Part shown: piece by piece, positions 35,614 to 43,905 of the stretch | How the letters are laid out: every line of letters starts with the position of its first letter | How positions within the stretch are numbered: position 1 is the stretch's first letter | Origin: Ornithinibacillus bavariensis | GTDB lineage: Bacteria > Bacillota > Bacilli > Bacillales > Amphibacillaceae | Length of the DNA stretch: 64,000 nucleotides | Reading direction: 5' to 3' | Assembly (NCBI RefSeq): GCF_050433565.1 | Contig: NZ_JBNPWZ010000002.1 | Location: 372,001 to 436,000, forward strand | Position numbers and translations under genes: made by a program | Notes under the pieces: model-generated | The model's database searches: none | Told to the model about the DNA's origin: nothing | What the model saw: only the letters and a program-made list of their open reading frames with translations

Positions 35614-36198
35614 GTGACAAAACGTAGTAAGTTTGCGAATGAGCCATTAATGTATATTCATCAACCAACTGTTATTAGACCAAGTGCCCCTATGCAACAT
35701 ACGTATAGAACACCTAAAAAGGAAGACAAGATAGAGTCTGTCCAGAAACCGGTAAAAAAATATCCGAAGCCAACGAAACAACGAACGAATATAAGTGCTA
35801 TATCAAAGGATATTGTACATGACTTAAAAGAAGCTCCCCCAAATGCAAATGATCTTGCTAACTCAGCACAGAATACAAGTAACAAGGATTTAACTGGAAA
35901 TAGTACACCAGCAGAACCATCAGAATCACCTATACCGATAGAACCACAGGATAATAAAGATAATAATGAAAAAAAGAAATTTAGAGACATGTCAATTCTG
36001 GAAAAGGTGATGTATTTCATCAATACACCAAATCATTTACCAAGAATGCGATGTGAAGTTATTACAGAGGAAAAGAAATATCGAGGGATTATCAAGGATT
36101 TTCAAGAAGACCATATTATAATGCAGGTAGGTCGTAGGATGCCGACTACTAGTATTAGTATTAAGGATGTTAAGGGAATTCAGCTTATAGGCTTTTAA
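35614..36198 (+). CDS. cotO: CotO-like spore coat protein
   Basis: A 194-residue protein with a hydrophilic, proline/lysine-rich N-terminal region (residues 1-120) and a conserved C-terminal part (RDMSILEKVMYFINTPNHLPRM...) typical of the CotO/YjbX family of spore coat morphogenesis. GTG at 35614 has AGAGGAG upstream. It is convergent with the CotZ-like gene, as expected for the coat cluster, and a sigma-K-like promoter precedes it. Confidence 0.8.
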   Translation: MTKRSKFANEPLMYIHQPTVIRPSAPMQHTYRTPKKEDKIESVQKPVKKYPKPTKQRTNISAISKDIVHDLKEAPPNANDLANSAQNTSNKDLTGNSTPAEPSESPIPIEPQDNKDNNEKKKFRDMSILEKVMYFINTPNHLPRMRCEVITEEKKYRGIIKDFQEDHIIMQVGRRMPTTSISIKDVKGIQLIGF

Positions 36199-36205
36199 AA
36201 AAATG

Positions 36206-36236
36206 ACACCATGGAAAGTCGAGCTTTCCATGGTGT
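36206..36236. terminator. Bidirectional terminator between coat genes
   Basis: ACACCATGGAAAG pairs perfectly with CTTTCCATGGTGT around a 5-base loop. Confidence 0.85.
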
Positions 36237-36245
36237 ATAATCTAA

Positions 36246-36734
36246 TCAATCAAATACACTAATAGCTGGTAAGCAAGTTACATGACAGAAGCAATCTAGG
36301 TCTACCGTGATACAAATGCCAGTGTTTTGTAGATTATCAGTTTCTTGATCGCAAGGATCTTTTAAGTGCTCGCAATCACATTGGTCATCTGGATCAAGCA
36401 ATAATTCTAGAACCGCACAGCATTCTTCTGTTACACTCTTCACACGGAAAATGAAGCTTGCTTTTATGTCGCCAATTGTACCTAACCCGTTACCACGTTT
36501 CGCCCCAAATCCTTTAAACGGCTTACAGTCACCTGCACAATATAGGATTACAGGAACTGTATCCAATCCGTTTCCAGGATTTGTTTCGCCTAATAAATCA
36601 TTGATTGATTGTTCGCAGCTAGTTTCGCAGCAGTTTTCAAATACATCGTTTTGAGCATCGACAATATCGCGAAGAATCTCACATACGCAGGAATCATTTT
36701 CTCTTCCTTCTACTCTACCATGGCCACAACCCAT
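36246..36734 (-). CDS. cotZ: CotY/CotZ-family spore coat (crust) protein
   Basis: A 162-residue cysteine-rich protein (about 17 Cys) beginning MGCGHG, the usual look of CotY/CotZ, which form disulfide-linked crust or exosporium lattices. Repeated FKGFGAKRGNGLG and paired cysteines are visible. AAAGGAGAAA precedes the ATG, and an excellent sigma-K-like promoter lies upstream. CotY and CotZ cannot be separated by eye. Confidence 0.88.
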   Translation of the reverse strand: MGCGHGRVEGRENDSCVCEILRDIVDAQNDVFENCCETSCEQSINDLLGETNPGNGLDTVPVILYCAGDCKPFKGFGAKRGNGLGTIGDIKASFIFRVKSVTEECCAVLELLLDPDDQCDCEHLKDPCDQETDNLQNTGICITVDLDCFCHVTCLPAISVFD

Positions 36735-36778
36735 GAAACATTTCTCCTTTCATTACTTTATTGACTTATTGTCTTTAA

Positions 36779-36805
36779 TAGAATATGTGTATAAAGGCAT
36801 ATTGT
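36779..36805 (-). promoter_or_regulatory. Sigma-K-like promoter of the CotZ gene
   Basis: Minus strand: AC (36804-36805), 16 bp, CATATTCTA (36779-36787). Exact fit to AC-N16-CATANNNTA. Confidence 0.7.
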
Positions 36806-36895
36806 GTGGGCACATGTACAATATTCTATTCTCGACTAATGTAAAAAAAACGTATTTACAGAAAAAAATAGTGAAAATATAGGGCAGTTGACTAT

Positions 36896-36922
36896 ACCCA
36901 TTTGGGTAGTTTTCATAGACTA
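36896..36922 (+). promoter_or_regulatory. Sigma-K-like promoter of the 36958 gene
   Basis: AC (36896-36897), 16 bp, CATAGACTA (36914-36922). Exact fit to the sigma-K consensus. It is divergent from the CotZ promoter, 90 bp away. Confidence 0.65.
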
Positions 36923-36957
36923 ATAGCGAGCAAATTCTTATGAAGGAGTGACCATAG

Positions 36958-37170
36958 ATGTCTGAAAATAAGAAGGTTATTCGTGTTAAAGACCTAGTAA
37001 TTGAAGCGGAAAATGTCATTATTGAGACGAAAAGACGACATGATCCTTTTTTTGGGGGCTTTAGACGTGAGAGGGAAGAGGAGCGCTTAGAGTCAAGCAT
37101 TAGAGAGTCAGTGAGTGTCGAACGCGATGGAGACGACGAACGCGACAGAAGACCTTTCTCCTGGATTTAA
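36958..37170 (+). CDS. Small charged protein, probable spore-coat associate
   Basis: A 70-residue, highly charged protein. The N-terminal part (KKVIRVKDLVIEAENVIIE) looks like beta strands; the C-terminal half is an arginine/glutamate-rich tail ending RRPFSWI. I do not know the family. Mother-cell expression is suggested by the sigma-K-like promoter just upstream and by the neighbouring coat genes. AAGGAGTG precedes the ATG. Confidence 0.7.
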   Translation: MSENKKVIRVKDLVIEAENVIIETKRRHDPFFGGFRREREEERLESSIRESVSVERDGDDERDRRPFSWI

Positions 37171-37256
37171 CATATGAAGCAACAAACTTACCATATCCCA
37201 TACCCATAGCAGCTTATATAGCTGCATTTTTTTAAAGCGAGGAGGGACAACACCCC

Positions 37257-37454
37257 ATGGATCGTAATAAACTAATTAAAAATCTTGGCATTATCGAGAA
37301 GCACCTTGAACGGAATGAAAAATGGTTTCAACAGCCAGAAAAGAAAATGCTTGCTTTTGAAAAAGATATGGATGAATGGAATAGACGTTATCTAAAGACA
37401 ATTGGAGATATAGAGTATTGGATAAGAGAATTAGAAAAGAAGATGGAAGGGTAA
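37257..37454 (+). CDS. Small helical protein, unknown function
   Basis: A 65-residue, strongly charged protein, likely helical (EKHLERNEKWFQ..., AFEKDMDEWNRRY...), with several tryptophans. AGGAGGG precedes the ATG. It is downstream of the coat gene cluster, on the same strand as its neighbours, and could be sporulation-linked. No family recognised. Confidence 0.6.
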   Translation: MDRNKLIKNLGIIEKHLERNEKWFQQPEKKMLAFEKDMDEWNRRYLKTIGDIEYWIRELEKKMEG

Positions 37455-37524
37455 TTTTATTTGGACAGTCATAAACTGTAGGAGAAATACGAATATTTTA
37501 AATAAAGGTTGAGGAGGTATGGAT

Positions 37525-37797
37525 ATGGGATATATTTTACCAATTCAACAACATGAATATGCGGATTATCAAAGACGAATGGTTACGCGAAAGAGAACAG
37601 TATCTTCTGTAAAAAAATCATATCGTGCCATTTTGCAATCTACTTATGAAGAGCTTCGAAGTGAGGAAGAAAAAAGGAGTCAACAAAACCATATTCCTTC
37701 TACTAAAGAAGAACAGGCTATTCTCTCCTATCCAAATATGGATAGGGTTTATTCCGATATTACTGGGATTGGGCAATTTTTCAATGAAAAGTTATAA
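37525..37797 (+). CDS. Small protein, unknown function
   Basis: A 90-residue protein, MGYILPIQQHEYADYQRR..., basic N-terminal half and acidic helical middle. ATG at 37525 is preferred because GAGGAGG sits too near the ATG at 37519. The N-terminal phrase (YILPIQQHEYxxYQ) recurs, in my memory, in other Bacillaceae small proteins of unknown role. A terminator follows. Confidence 0.65.
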   Translation: MGYILPIQQHEYADYQRRMVTRKRTVSSVKKSYRAILQSTYEELRSEEEKRSQQNHIPSTKEEQAILSYPNMDRVYSDITGIGQFFNEKL

Positions 37798-37799
37798 CT

Positions 37800-37830
37800 G
37801 GACTGTCTAAAAAATGATAGTCCTTTTTTT
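37800..37830 (+). terminator. Terminator after the 90-residue gene
   Basis: GGACTGTC pairs with GATAGTCC (one mismatch), followed by T7. Confidence 0.7.
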
Positions 37831-37879
37831 ATTTCTTTATGTTAAGATGATTTAAAATAAATAAATAATGGGGGATATT

Positions 37880-38557
37880 ATGGAGAATTGGAACGAATTA
37901 AGTGAACCCTGGAAAAGGTGCTTCTTACAAGCGTGGAAAGCATATTGTCATGGTTCTATACCAATTGGTGCGGTTCTTGTTGATTCAGAAGGAGAAATTT
38001 TTCTAGAGGGTAGGAATAGGGTACATGAACTGACTGCACCAGAAGGACAGTTATGTGATTGTCGAATCGCTCATGCAGAAATGAATGTATTAGTTCAAGT
38101 CAAAACAAGTGATTATGAAAAACTGTCTGGTGCAACGATTTATTCGACGATGGAACCATGTATTCAATGCTTTGGTGCAATTATTTTATCACGGATAAAA
38201 AATATTTCCTTTGCTGCTATTGATGATAAGCTTGCAGGAGCTACTACTTTAGAGGACAGGCATGGGTTTATCAAATCAAGAAATCTGAATATAGCTGGTC
38301 CATTTTCTCACTTAGGGGAAATTCAAATCATCTTACGTACAGATTTTTTATTAAGAATATTCGATTCTGAATATGCTGATCCATTAATTGCGGCACATGA
38401 GAAGGATTATCCAATTGGCGTAGCCTTAGGAAGACACTATCATCGTAATAATCGACTACAAGTAGCAAAGAAAGAAACAATTCCTTTTGGAGAACTGTTT
38501 AATGAGTTTTCTTTTGATATTAAGCGTGCAAGGGAAGGTTATACCTTGGGAAAATAA
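37880..38557 (+). CDS. Nucleoside/cytidine deaminase-like protein with C-terminal extension
   Basis: A 225-residue zinc deaminase. The zinc/catalytic signatures are HAEMN (His and Glu) and EPCIQC (two Cys), as in TadA/guanine-deaminase-like enzymes, in the first 150 residues. About 75 extra C-terminal residues are unusual for TadA (about 160 residues), so this is probably a separate branch acting on a free nucleoside or base. ATG at 37880 follows GGGGGAT. Confidence 0.82.
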   Translation: MENWNELSEPWKRCFLQAWKAYCHGSIPIGAVLVDSEGEIFLEGRNRVHELTAPEGQLCDCRIAHAEMNVLVQVKTSDYEKLSGATIYSTMEPCIQCFGAIILSRIKNISFAAIDDKLAGATTLEDRHGFIKSRNLNIAGPFSHLGEIQIILRTDFLLRIFDSEYADPLIAAHEKDYPIGVALGRHYHRNNRLQVAKKETIPFGELFNEFSFDIKRAREGYTLGK

Positions 38558-38606
38558 AAGAATTGAATGTTAGTTAATGCTTATTAGAAAAATAGAGTAA
38601 TAAGGG

Positions 38607-39335
38607 GTGCTAGCCATCGATAAATTACAACGTAAAGACTGGAATAACAATCATAAACGATTAAGAGAACTTCTTAAAAAATCTGAATATCATTTAGAGG
38701 CTATTCAGTTGTTTCATTATCAGCATAGTTGGTTACATTCATCAAAAATAAATCAATTAGACTGGAATTATTCGACCTTACAAGACAATCTGTTAAATGG
38801 TTTAGACGTGGAAACATTTCGAAGGTTCCCGGTTTCTAACCCAGATACTAAAAATTCCATCGCATGGCATCTTTGGCACATAACGAGAGTAGAGGATATG
38901 ACAATGAATATTTTAGTAGCTGATAAAGAACAGGTATACACGCTAGAAGATTGGCCATCTAAATTGAATATTCATGTGTATCATAGCGGGAATGAAATGG
39001 TTGACAAGGATATAGCACGATTAAGCTCCACCATTGACCTAGATGAATTATTAGTCTACAGAGATAGGGTAGGATTACAAACGCGTCGCATTATTTCAGC
39101 ACTAACACCAGAAGATTTAAATAGGGCAGTTGAACCTAGTCATGTAAATCGCTTGTATCAGGAAGGTGCGCTATTACCTGAGGCGAGCGGTATTGCTGAA
39201 TATTGGGGTAAGAAATCAATTGCTGGCCTTCTGTTAATGCCGGGGACTAGGCATAACTTTTTACACTTAAATAAGGCCATCCGAATTAAGGAAAGCTTAC
39301 AAAGGAAGGTTCGAGGTACTCGAATAACTAGATGA
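38607..39335 (+). CDS. DinB-like metal-binding helical bundle protein
   Basis: A roughly 240-residue DinB/YfiT-type four-helix protein. Candidate metal-binding histidines occur in AWHLWHITRVEDM and in GTRHNFLHLNKA. The start is problematic: the only in-frame canonical start is GTG at 38607, but it lies within the ribosome-site sequence AAGGGGTG, whose ideal spacing points to an ATC codon at 38616. The family includes thiol-S-transferases and many proteins of unknown function. Confidence 0.78.
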   Translation: MLAIDKLQRKDWNNNHKRLRELLKKSEYHLEAIQLFHYQHSWLHSSKINQLDWNYSTLQDNLLNGLDVETFRRFPVSNPDTKNSIAWHLWHITRVEDMTMNILVADKEQVYTLEDWPSKLNIHVYHSGNEMVDKDIARLSSTIDLDELLVYRDRVGLQTRRIISALTPEDLNRAVEPSHVNRLYQEGALLPEASGIAEYWGKKSIAGLLLMPGTRHNFLHLNKAIRIKESLQRKVRGTRITR

Positions 39336-39360
39336 TATAACAGCGAATATCGATATGCTT

Positions 39361-39405
39361 CCCCTAAGGAAGATAGAAAAAAAATTGTTTTTACCTTAGG
39401 GGGAG
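39361..39405. terminator. Terminator between convergent DinB-like and DUF421 genes
   Basis: CCCCTAAGG pairs with CCTTAGGGG around a long A/T-rich loop; a TTTTATTTA tail follows on the plus strand. Confidence 0.7.
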
Positions 39406-39407
39406 TT

Positions 39408-40109
39408 TTATTTATTCCTGTTTTTCCGATTGACGAAAGGTAATACTAGCAAATCTTCATCCTTCATATATTCTGCATAAAAGACATCGTTAACATCATC
39501 ATAACCTTGTTCTTTCAGTTGTTCTATTAGCCATTGCTCTGTTAGATTTTTTTCCTCTAAATTATCATAAATTATTTCACCATCATTTATTAATGTAGTG
39601 GAGAGCTGTACTGGTTGAGGGGCAAGCTTCATATCCTTTCTGTTCGGAGTTTGATAATCAGATTTTTTTAATACGGAGATAGCACCATTTGTTTCTAGTA
39701 TTGCATACTCAACTTCTTTTAACGAAAATACATCCTTTTCTCTAAGAAGATGTTGTAGTTGATTAATATCAAGCTTGTTTTTTGCCATTACATTGCGAAT
39801 GAGCTTACCTTTACGGATAATAATCTCTGGAGACCCCTCTAATAAAAAACGTGTTCTTTTAAACTTTTGGGTGATCATTTCAACGAAATAAATTAACCCA
39901 CCCCATATCAATATGACAAAGCCGATGTGAAGAACACCTGCTTTTTCCTCAAATAGAGCACTTCCTACTAGTTCACCTAATATAATGGCGGAAATAAAAT
40001 CGAACGGAGTAAGTTGCGATATTTGCGTTTTTCCAAGTACTTTTGTTAGAAAGTACAGGATAAAAAATCCAAAGACTGACTCTATAAACATTTGCCAATA
40101 TGAAAGCAC
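39408..40109 (-). CDS. DUF421 membrane protein (YetF family)
   Basis: A 233-residue protein: three N-terminal membrane spans (within residues 1-80), then a cytosolic DUF421 domain with the family phrase LLEGSPEIIIRKGKL and later LxEKDVFSLKEVEYAILE. Unknown role, possibly linked to spore or envelope functions in Bacilli. The start is GTG with AAGGGG upstream. Confidence 0.88.
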   Translation of the reverse strand: MLSYWQMFIESVFGFFILYFLTKVLGKTQISQLTPFDFISAIILGELVGSALFEEKAGVLHIGFVILIWGGLIYFVEMITQKFKRTRFLLEGSPEIIIRKGKLIRNVMAKNKLDINQLQHLLREKDVFSLKEVEYAILETNGAISVLKKSDYQTPNRKDMKLAPQPVQLSTTLINDGEIIYDNLEEKNLTEQWLIEQLKEQGYDDVNDVFYAEYMKDEDLLVLPFVNRKNRNK

Positions 40110-40186
40110 TTCACAGCGTCCCCTTTCACCTTATAGGATGACCGGAATATGGTAAAACATACATTTCAAATTGGCGATAAAAATAT

Positions 40187-40222
40187 TGCCCCTTCTCTAC
40201 TTCGGAAAGTAAAGAAGGGGCA
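40187..40222 (-). terminator. Terminator of the yjcH-yjcG-yjcF operon
   Basis: TGCCCCTTCT arm pairs with AGAAGGGGCA with an inner TACTT/AAGTA; it lies just past the yjcF stop. Confidence 0.8.
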
Positions 40223-40233
40223 GTACTATAAAA

Positions 40234-40659
40234 CTATAAGGATTCCTTTATCATCGTCACATGAGGAATACCAGCATCCAGAAACTTATCGGAAACTGTC
40301 TTGTAGCCTAGTTTTTGATAAAAGCCTTCTGCATGTGTTTGGGCATTTAGCTTGGCTCTTTTGTAGCCATTTTCTTTTATAATCTGTTCCATTGCAGCTA
40401 TAATTTCCTTACCATATGATTTTCCACGAAATTCATTCAATACACAGATACGCTCTAATTTACCGTATTCTTCAACAAAACGCAATCTACTTGCAGCAAT
40501 AGGCTTATTATCCTCATAGCCTACAAAATGAATTGCAGTTTTGTCATATTCATCTATTTCTTCTTCGACTGGTACCTTTTGTTCTTCCACAAATACAAGG
40601 GTACGTATACGAAATGCATGTTCTTTTTCTTTAGCATTTTGTGTTATTTTTATGTCCAT
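40234..40659 (-). CDS. yjcF: GNAT acetyltransferase (YjcF-like)
   Basis: A 141-residue GNAT protein beginning MDIKITQNAKEKEHAFRIR; acetyl-CoA loop near EFRGKSYGKEII. It is 2 bp downstream of yjcG, in the same order as B. subtilis yjcH-yjcG-yjcF. The substrate is unknown. AAAGGAAT precedes the ATG. Confidence 0.88.
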   Translation of the reverse strand: MDIKITQNAKEKEHAFRIRTLVFVEEQKVPVEEEIDEYDKTAIHFVGYEDNKPIAASRLRFVEEYGKLERICVLNEFRGKSYGKEIIAAMEQIIKENGYKRAKLNAQTHAEGFYQKLGYKTVSDKFLDAGIPHVTMIKESL

Positions 40660-40661
40660 AC

Positions 40662-41174
40662 TTATTCCTTTCCAAATACAAAAGATTCATATACTGTCCA
40701 TGAACCATTCTCGAGCTGATATAGAAGTTGGAAACGATCTATTATTTCTTCAAATTGAAAGTTTCTCATTTTCAAACGACCAAAAACATCAGAGTATTCA
40801 TCGTCAAGTAATTTTTGCCCAATCGTAATATGCGGTACAAATGTATATTTCGTATTTTGTGGGAATTTTCCAGAGTGTAGCTTCTCATAAAGACCATCAA
40901 GCTGTTGATTTGGTTCGACTTTCAAGTAAATGGTATTCGTTACTGGAACGAAGGAGCTAACCTTATTGATACGAATTGTAATCGGTTCTGTTTCATTAGC
41001 AATGCGCTTCATTTCCGGTACTAGCTCGTCGATTAATGCATCATCTGCTTCAAATGCCTCTTTAATTGTAATATGTGGTGGAATTAATGGGTAGTGCGGG
41101 TCATAACGTTTACGATATGAGTTTGCCTCATCTTGAATTTTTTTGGAAGGGAAAATTGCAATACCGTATTTCAT
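40662..41174 (-). CDS. yjcG: 2H phosphoesterase (YjcG-like, 2'-5' RNA ligase family)
   Basis: A 170-residue protein of the 2H phosphoesterase superfamily. The two defining motifs are PHITIKEAF near residue 33 and PHITIGQKL near residue 115. Probable RNA cyclic phosphodiesterase; the substrate is not known. AGGAGGT precedes the ATG. Operon with yjcF and yjcH. Confidence 0.92.
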   Translation of the reverse strand: MKYGIAIFPSKKIQDEANSYRKRYDPHYPLIPPHITIKEAFEADDALIDELVPEMKRIANETEPITIRINKVSSFVPVTNTIYLKVEPNQQLDGLYEKLHSGKFPQNTKYTFVPHITIGQKLLDDEYSDVFGRLKMRNFQFEEIIDRFQLLYQLENGSWTVYESFVFGKE

Positions 41175-41282
41175 GTTATACCTCCTACAGTTTATTTTAA
41201 TTATTGTTTATGATTTCTCTTAATTTATAATAAAAAATAAGCTAAGAAAAGTGTTTTTTTACCTATTTAAACAATATTGTAA

Positions 41283-42011
41283 TTAATTTCCGAAAATGGA
41301 TGTCAAGGCATTTGTCATATCTGCTTGCCAATACTTCCAAGTATGTTTGCCATCAGGTATCTCTTTGTAGAAGTATGTGAGCCCTTTTTCATCTAAAAGC
41401 TCTTTCAGCTTTCTGTTAGGTGTTATGAAATCAACATTTGGCTTTTCAGTTGTCTCTACATTCGTTTCAGCTGTACCTATTGTATGATAAATATCCAAAG
41501 CCTGTATCTTATTTGCATTTTGAACAGCTTCTAGTACGATGTCATCCACAAGCGGAGACTGCATAATGACTTTTCCAAATGTATTTGGATATCGGATTGC
41601 CGTTAGTAAAGCGAGAGTACCTGCTAGTGAATCTCCCATTAAAGCACGAGTTCCCCCCATATGATAGGTAGGAAGGAAGTCATCTAATAATGGAATAACC
41701 TCCTTAATTAAAAACTTCGTATATGCTTCATATTGTTCACCCTTTGGATGATACTTTTTTAATCGATCGTACCGATCCTTATAATGAATTCCAACAAAAA
41801 CTGTATTTTCAATTTCAGCTTCCTCATGTAATCGGTCGCTAAATGTAGCAACCCTACCGAGCTGATAATAATCATTGCCATCCTGCATGATACAGATATG
41901 GTATTTATACAAAGGTGAAAAAGATTCTGGCAAATAGATTTTTAGTGTAATTGTTTCATGTAAATAATTACTAGTAATTTCTCTTTCAAGCATTTTTCCT
42001 TTTCTGCCCAT
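41283..42011 (-). CDS. yjcH: YjcH-like alpha/beta-hydrolase, esterase family
   Basis: A 242-residue esterase of the enterochelin-esterase/esterase D-like family. The nucleophile elbow is GDSLAG (near residue 125) and the catalytic His is probably in GKHTWKYW near the C-terminus. The natural substrate is unknown. GAGGTGA precedes the ATG. It is first in the yjcH-yjcG-yjcF cluster. Confidence 0.88.
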   Translation of the reverse strand: MGRKGKMLEREITSNYLHETITLKIYLPESFSPLYKYHICIMQDGNDYYQLGRVATFSDRLHEEAEIENTVFVGIHYKDRYDRLKKYHPKGEQYEAYTKFLIKEVIPLLDDFLPTYHMGGTRALMGDSLAGTLALLTAIRYPNTFGKVIMQSPLVDDIVLEAVQNANKIQALDIYHTIGTAETNVETTEKPNVDFITPNRKLKELLDEKGLTYFYKEIPDGKHTWKYWQADMTNALTSIFGN

Positions 42012-42072
42012 TTTAACTCACCTCATTAGCTTCATAACCATAGTTTACCATGAAAATAGGGGAGTTGTAATG

Positions 42073-43905
42073 TTAACTACCAACAACTTCACGAAGCTGG
42101 CTTTTATATAGGTTGTAGTAATGTCCTTTCTTGTTCAGTAGTTCTTCATGACTTCCTTTTTCTAAAATGTGCCCATGCTCTAGCATAATGATTTGGTCTG
42201 CTTCCTGTATGGTATTTAAGCGGTGGGCAATGATGAAGCTCGTTCTCCCTTTCATCAATTCCTTTAAAGCTTCTTGTATTTTTAGTTCGGTTATTGTATC
42301 AATATTGCTAGTAGCTTCATCTAATATTAATATAGAAGGCTCTGCAACAAAGGCCCTTGCTATTGTTAATAATTGTTTTTGCCCCTGACTGATTCCACTA
42401 CCGTCCTGGTCTAGAACGGTATCATAGCCTTCTGGTAATTGTTCAATAAAATCATGTGCATTGGCTTTCTTAGCTGCATTTTCGACCTCTTCATCTGTCG
42501 CATCTAAACGGCCGTAGCGAATATTTTCACGAATCGTAGCATGGAAGAGGAAGGAGTCCTGTAAAACGAAAGCCATATGAGACCGAAGACTAGAACGTTT
42601 CATATTCTTTAACTCAATTCCATCTAATGTAATTCTACCACTGTCATAATTATAAAAACGGGAAATCAGATTGATCATGGTAGTTTTACCAGCTCCAGTA
42701 TGTCCGACGAAGGCAACTGATTGACCTGGAATCGCCTCAAAGGTCACATTAGATAATGTAGCGTGCTCTTCATACCCAAATGACACATTTTCAAAGGAAA
42801 AATGCCCATTTGTATGAGTTAGCTCTATTGCTCCATCTTCATCTAGTTCTTCTTCTACCTCATCCATTACATGGAATACGCGCTCCGCACCAGCTACTGC
42901 AGAAAGAAGTAAATTAAATTGGTTAGAGAGCTCGTTTAATGGTCGGGTGAACTGTCTCGCGTACTCGGTGAAGATAACAATTACCCCAACAGTTACTAAT
43001 TCTGTATTTAATGCAAGAACTCCACCAACCAGCGCAATCATACCAAAGCTTAAAAAGTTAAGCATGTTCATTACCTTTGGAATAAAGCCAGATATCGTTA
43101 ATGACCAGAACCCAGAATGATTTAGATCTTTATTCCTTTTCTCAAATTCGTTAATAACACGCTCCTCTTGGGAATATGTTTTGATAACATGCTGTCCGGA
43201 AATGGTTTCTTCCACATAACCATTGAGCTCTCCAAGGCGCTTTTGCTGAAGTTTGTACAATGGACCAGTACGTCTAGTAATCCAACGGGTAGCAGCAAAC
43301 ATGACTGGAACAATGGACATGGTTACGATGGTTAGAAGTGGGCTTAAATAGAGCATAACTGCGATAGTTCCAATTAGAGTAATGATACTAGAAAACACTT
43401 GGATAACAGATTGATTCAACGTATTATTGACGTTATCAATATCATTGGTTACACGGCTCATTAATTCACCGTGCTGTCTTTTATCAAAGTATGCGATTGG
43501 TAAACGGTGGAATTTACGGAATAAATCAGAACGCAAATCGTACACGGTATTTTGGGCAATTCCGATCATCCAAAAGCTTTGAAGAAAGACAGAAAGGGAG
43601 TGACATATATAGACGGTAATCAAACCAATCACTAATAAACCAAGTCCGGATACTTCCTTCGTAACAATGAAGCTATCAATTGCCTTACCAACCATAAATG
43701 GACCGAGTAAGCTCATAGCAGAGCTGATGAGAACCATTAAAATAACGAGCCATAATTTTGCTTTTTCTCTAGCTAAATAAGACCAAACTCGCTTTATGGT
43801 ACCGACCGCATCATTTGCTCGTTTTTTAGTGACTTCTTCCGATATCGATTTGATTGGTATTTTTTTATATTGAAAAGGATGTTTAAGCGCTTGTTTAATG
43901 GACAT
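42073..43905 (-). CDS. ABC exporter half, catalytically competent subunit (YfiC-like)
   Basis: A 610-residue half-transporter: six membrane spans then an ATPase domain. Walker A GHTGAGKTT, a variant signature SQGQKQ, Walker B LILDEATS with catalytic Glu, and a switch His in IIAHRLNTI. It pairs with the upstream gene, whose stop overlaps this start by 11 bp. ATG at 43905 has AAAGGAG at 7 bases. Likely drug or lipid export. Confidence 0.92.
   Translation of the reverse strand: MSIKQALKHPFQYKKIPIKSISEEVTKKRANDAVGTIKRVWSYLAREKAKLWLVILMVLISSAMSLLGPFMVGKAIDSFIVTKEVSGLGLLVIGLITVYICHSLSVFLQSFWMIGIAQNTVYDLRSDLFRKFHRLPIAYFDKRQHGELMSRVTNDIDNVNNTLNQSVIQVFSSIITLIGTIAVMLYLSPLLTIVTMSIVPVMFAATRWITRRTGPLYKLQQKRLGELNGYVEETISGQHVIKTYSQEERVINEFEKRNKDLNHSGFWSLTISGFIPKVMNMLNFLSFGMIALVGGVLALNTELVTVGVIVIFTEYARQFTRPLNELSNQFNLLLSAVAGAERVFHVMDEVEEELDEDGAIELTHTNGHFSFENVSFGYEEHATLSNVTFEAIPGQSVAFVGHTGAGKTTMINLISRFYNYDSGRITLDGIELKNMKRSSLRSHMAFVLQDSFLFHATIRENIRYGRLDATDEEVENAAKKANAHDFIEQLPEGYDTVLDQDGSGISQGQKQLLTIARAFVAEPSILILDEATSNIDTITELKIQEALKELMKGRTSFIIAHRLNTIQEADQIIMLEHGHILEKGSHEELLNKKGHYYNLYKSQLREVVGS

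Noticed and set aside
40149..40382. 77-codon plus-strand ORF before yjcF
   Set aside because: It runs through the yjcF terminator and antisense to the yjcF coding end.
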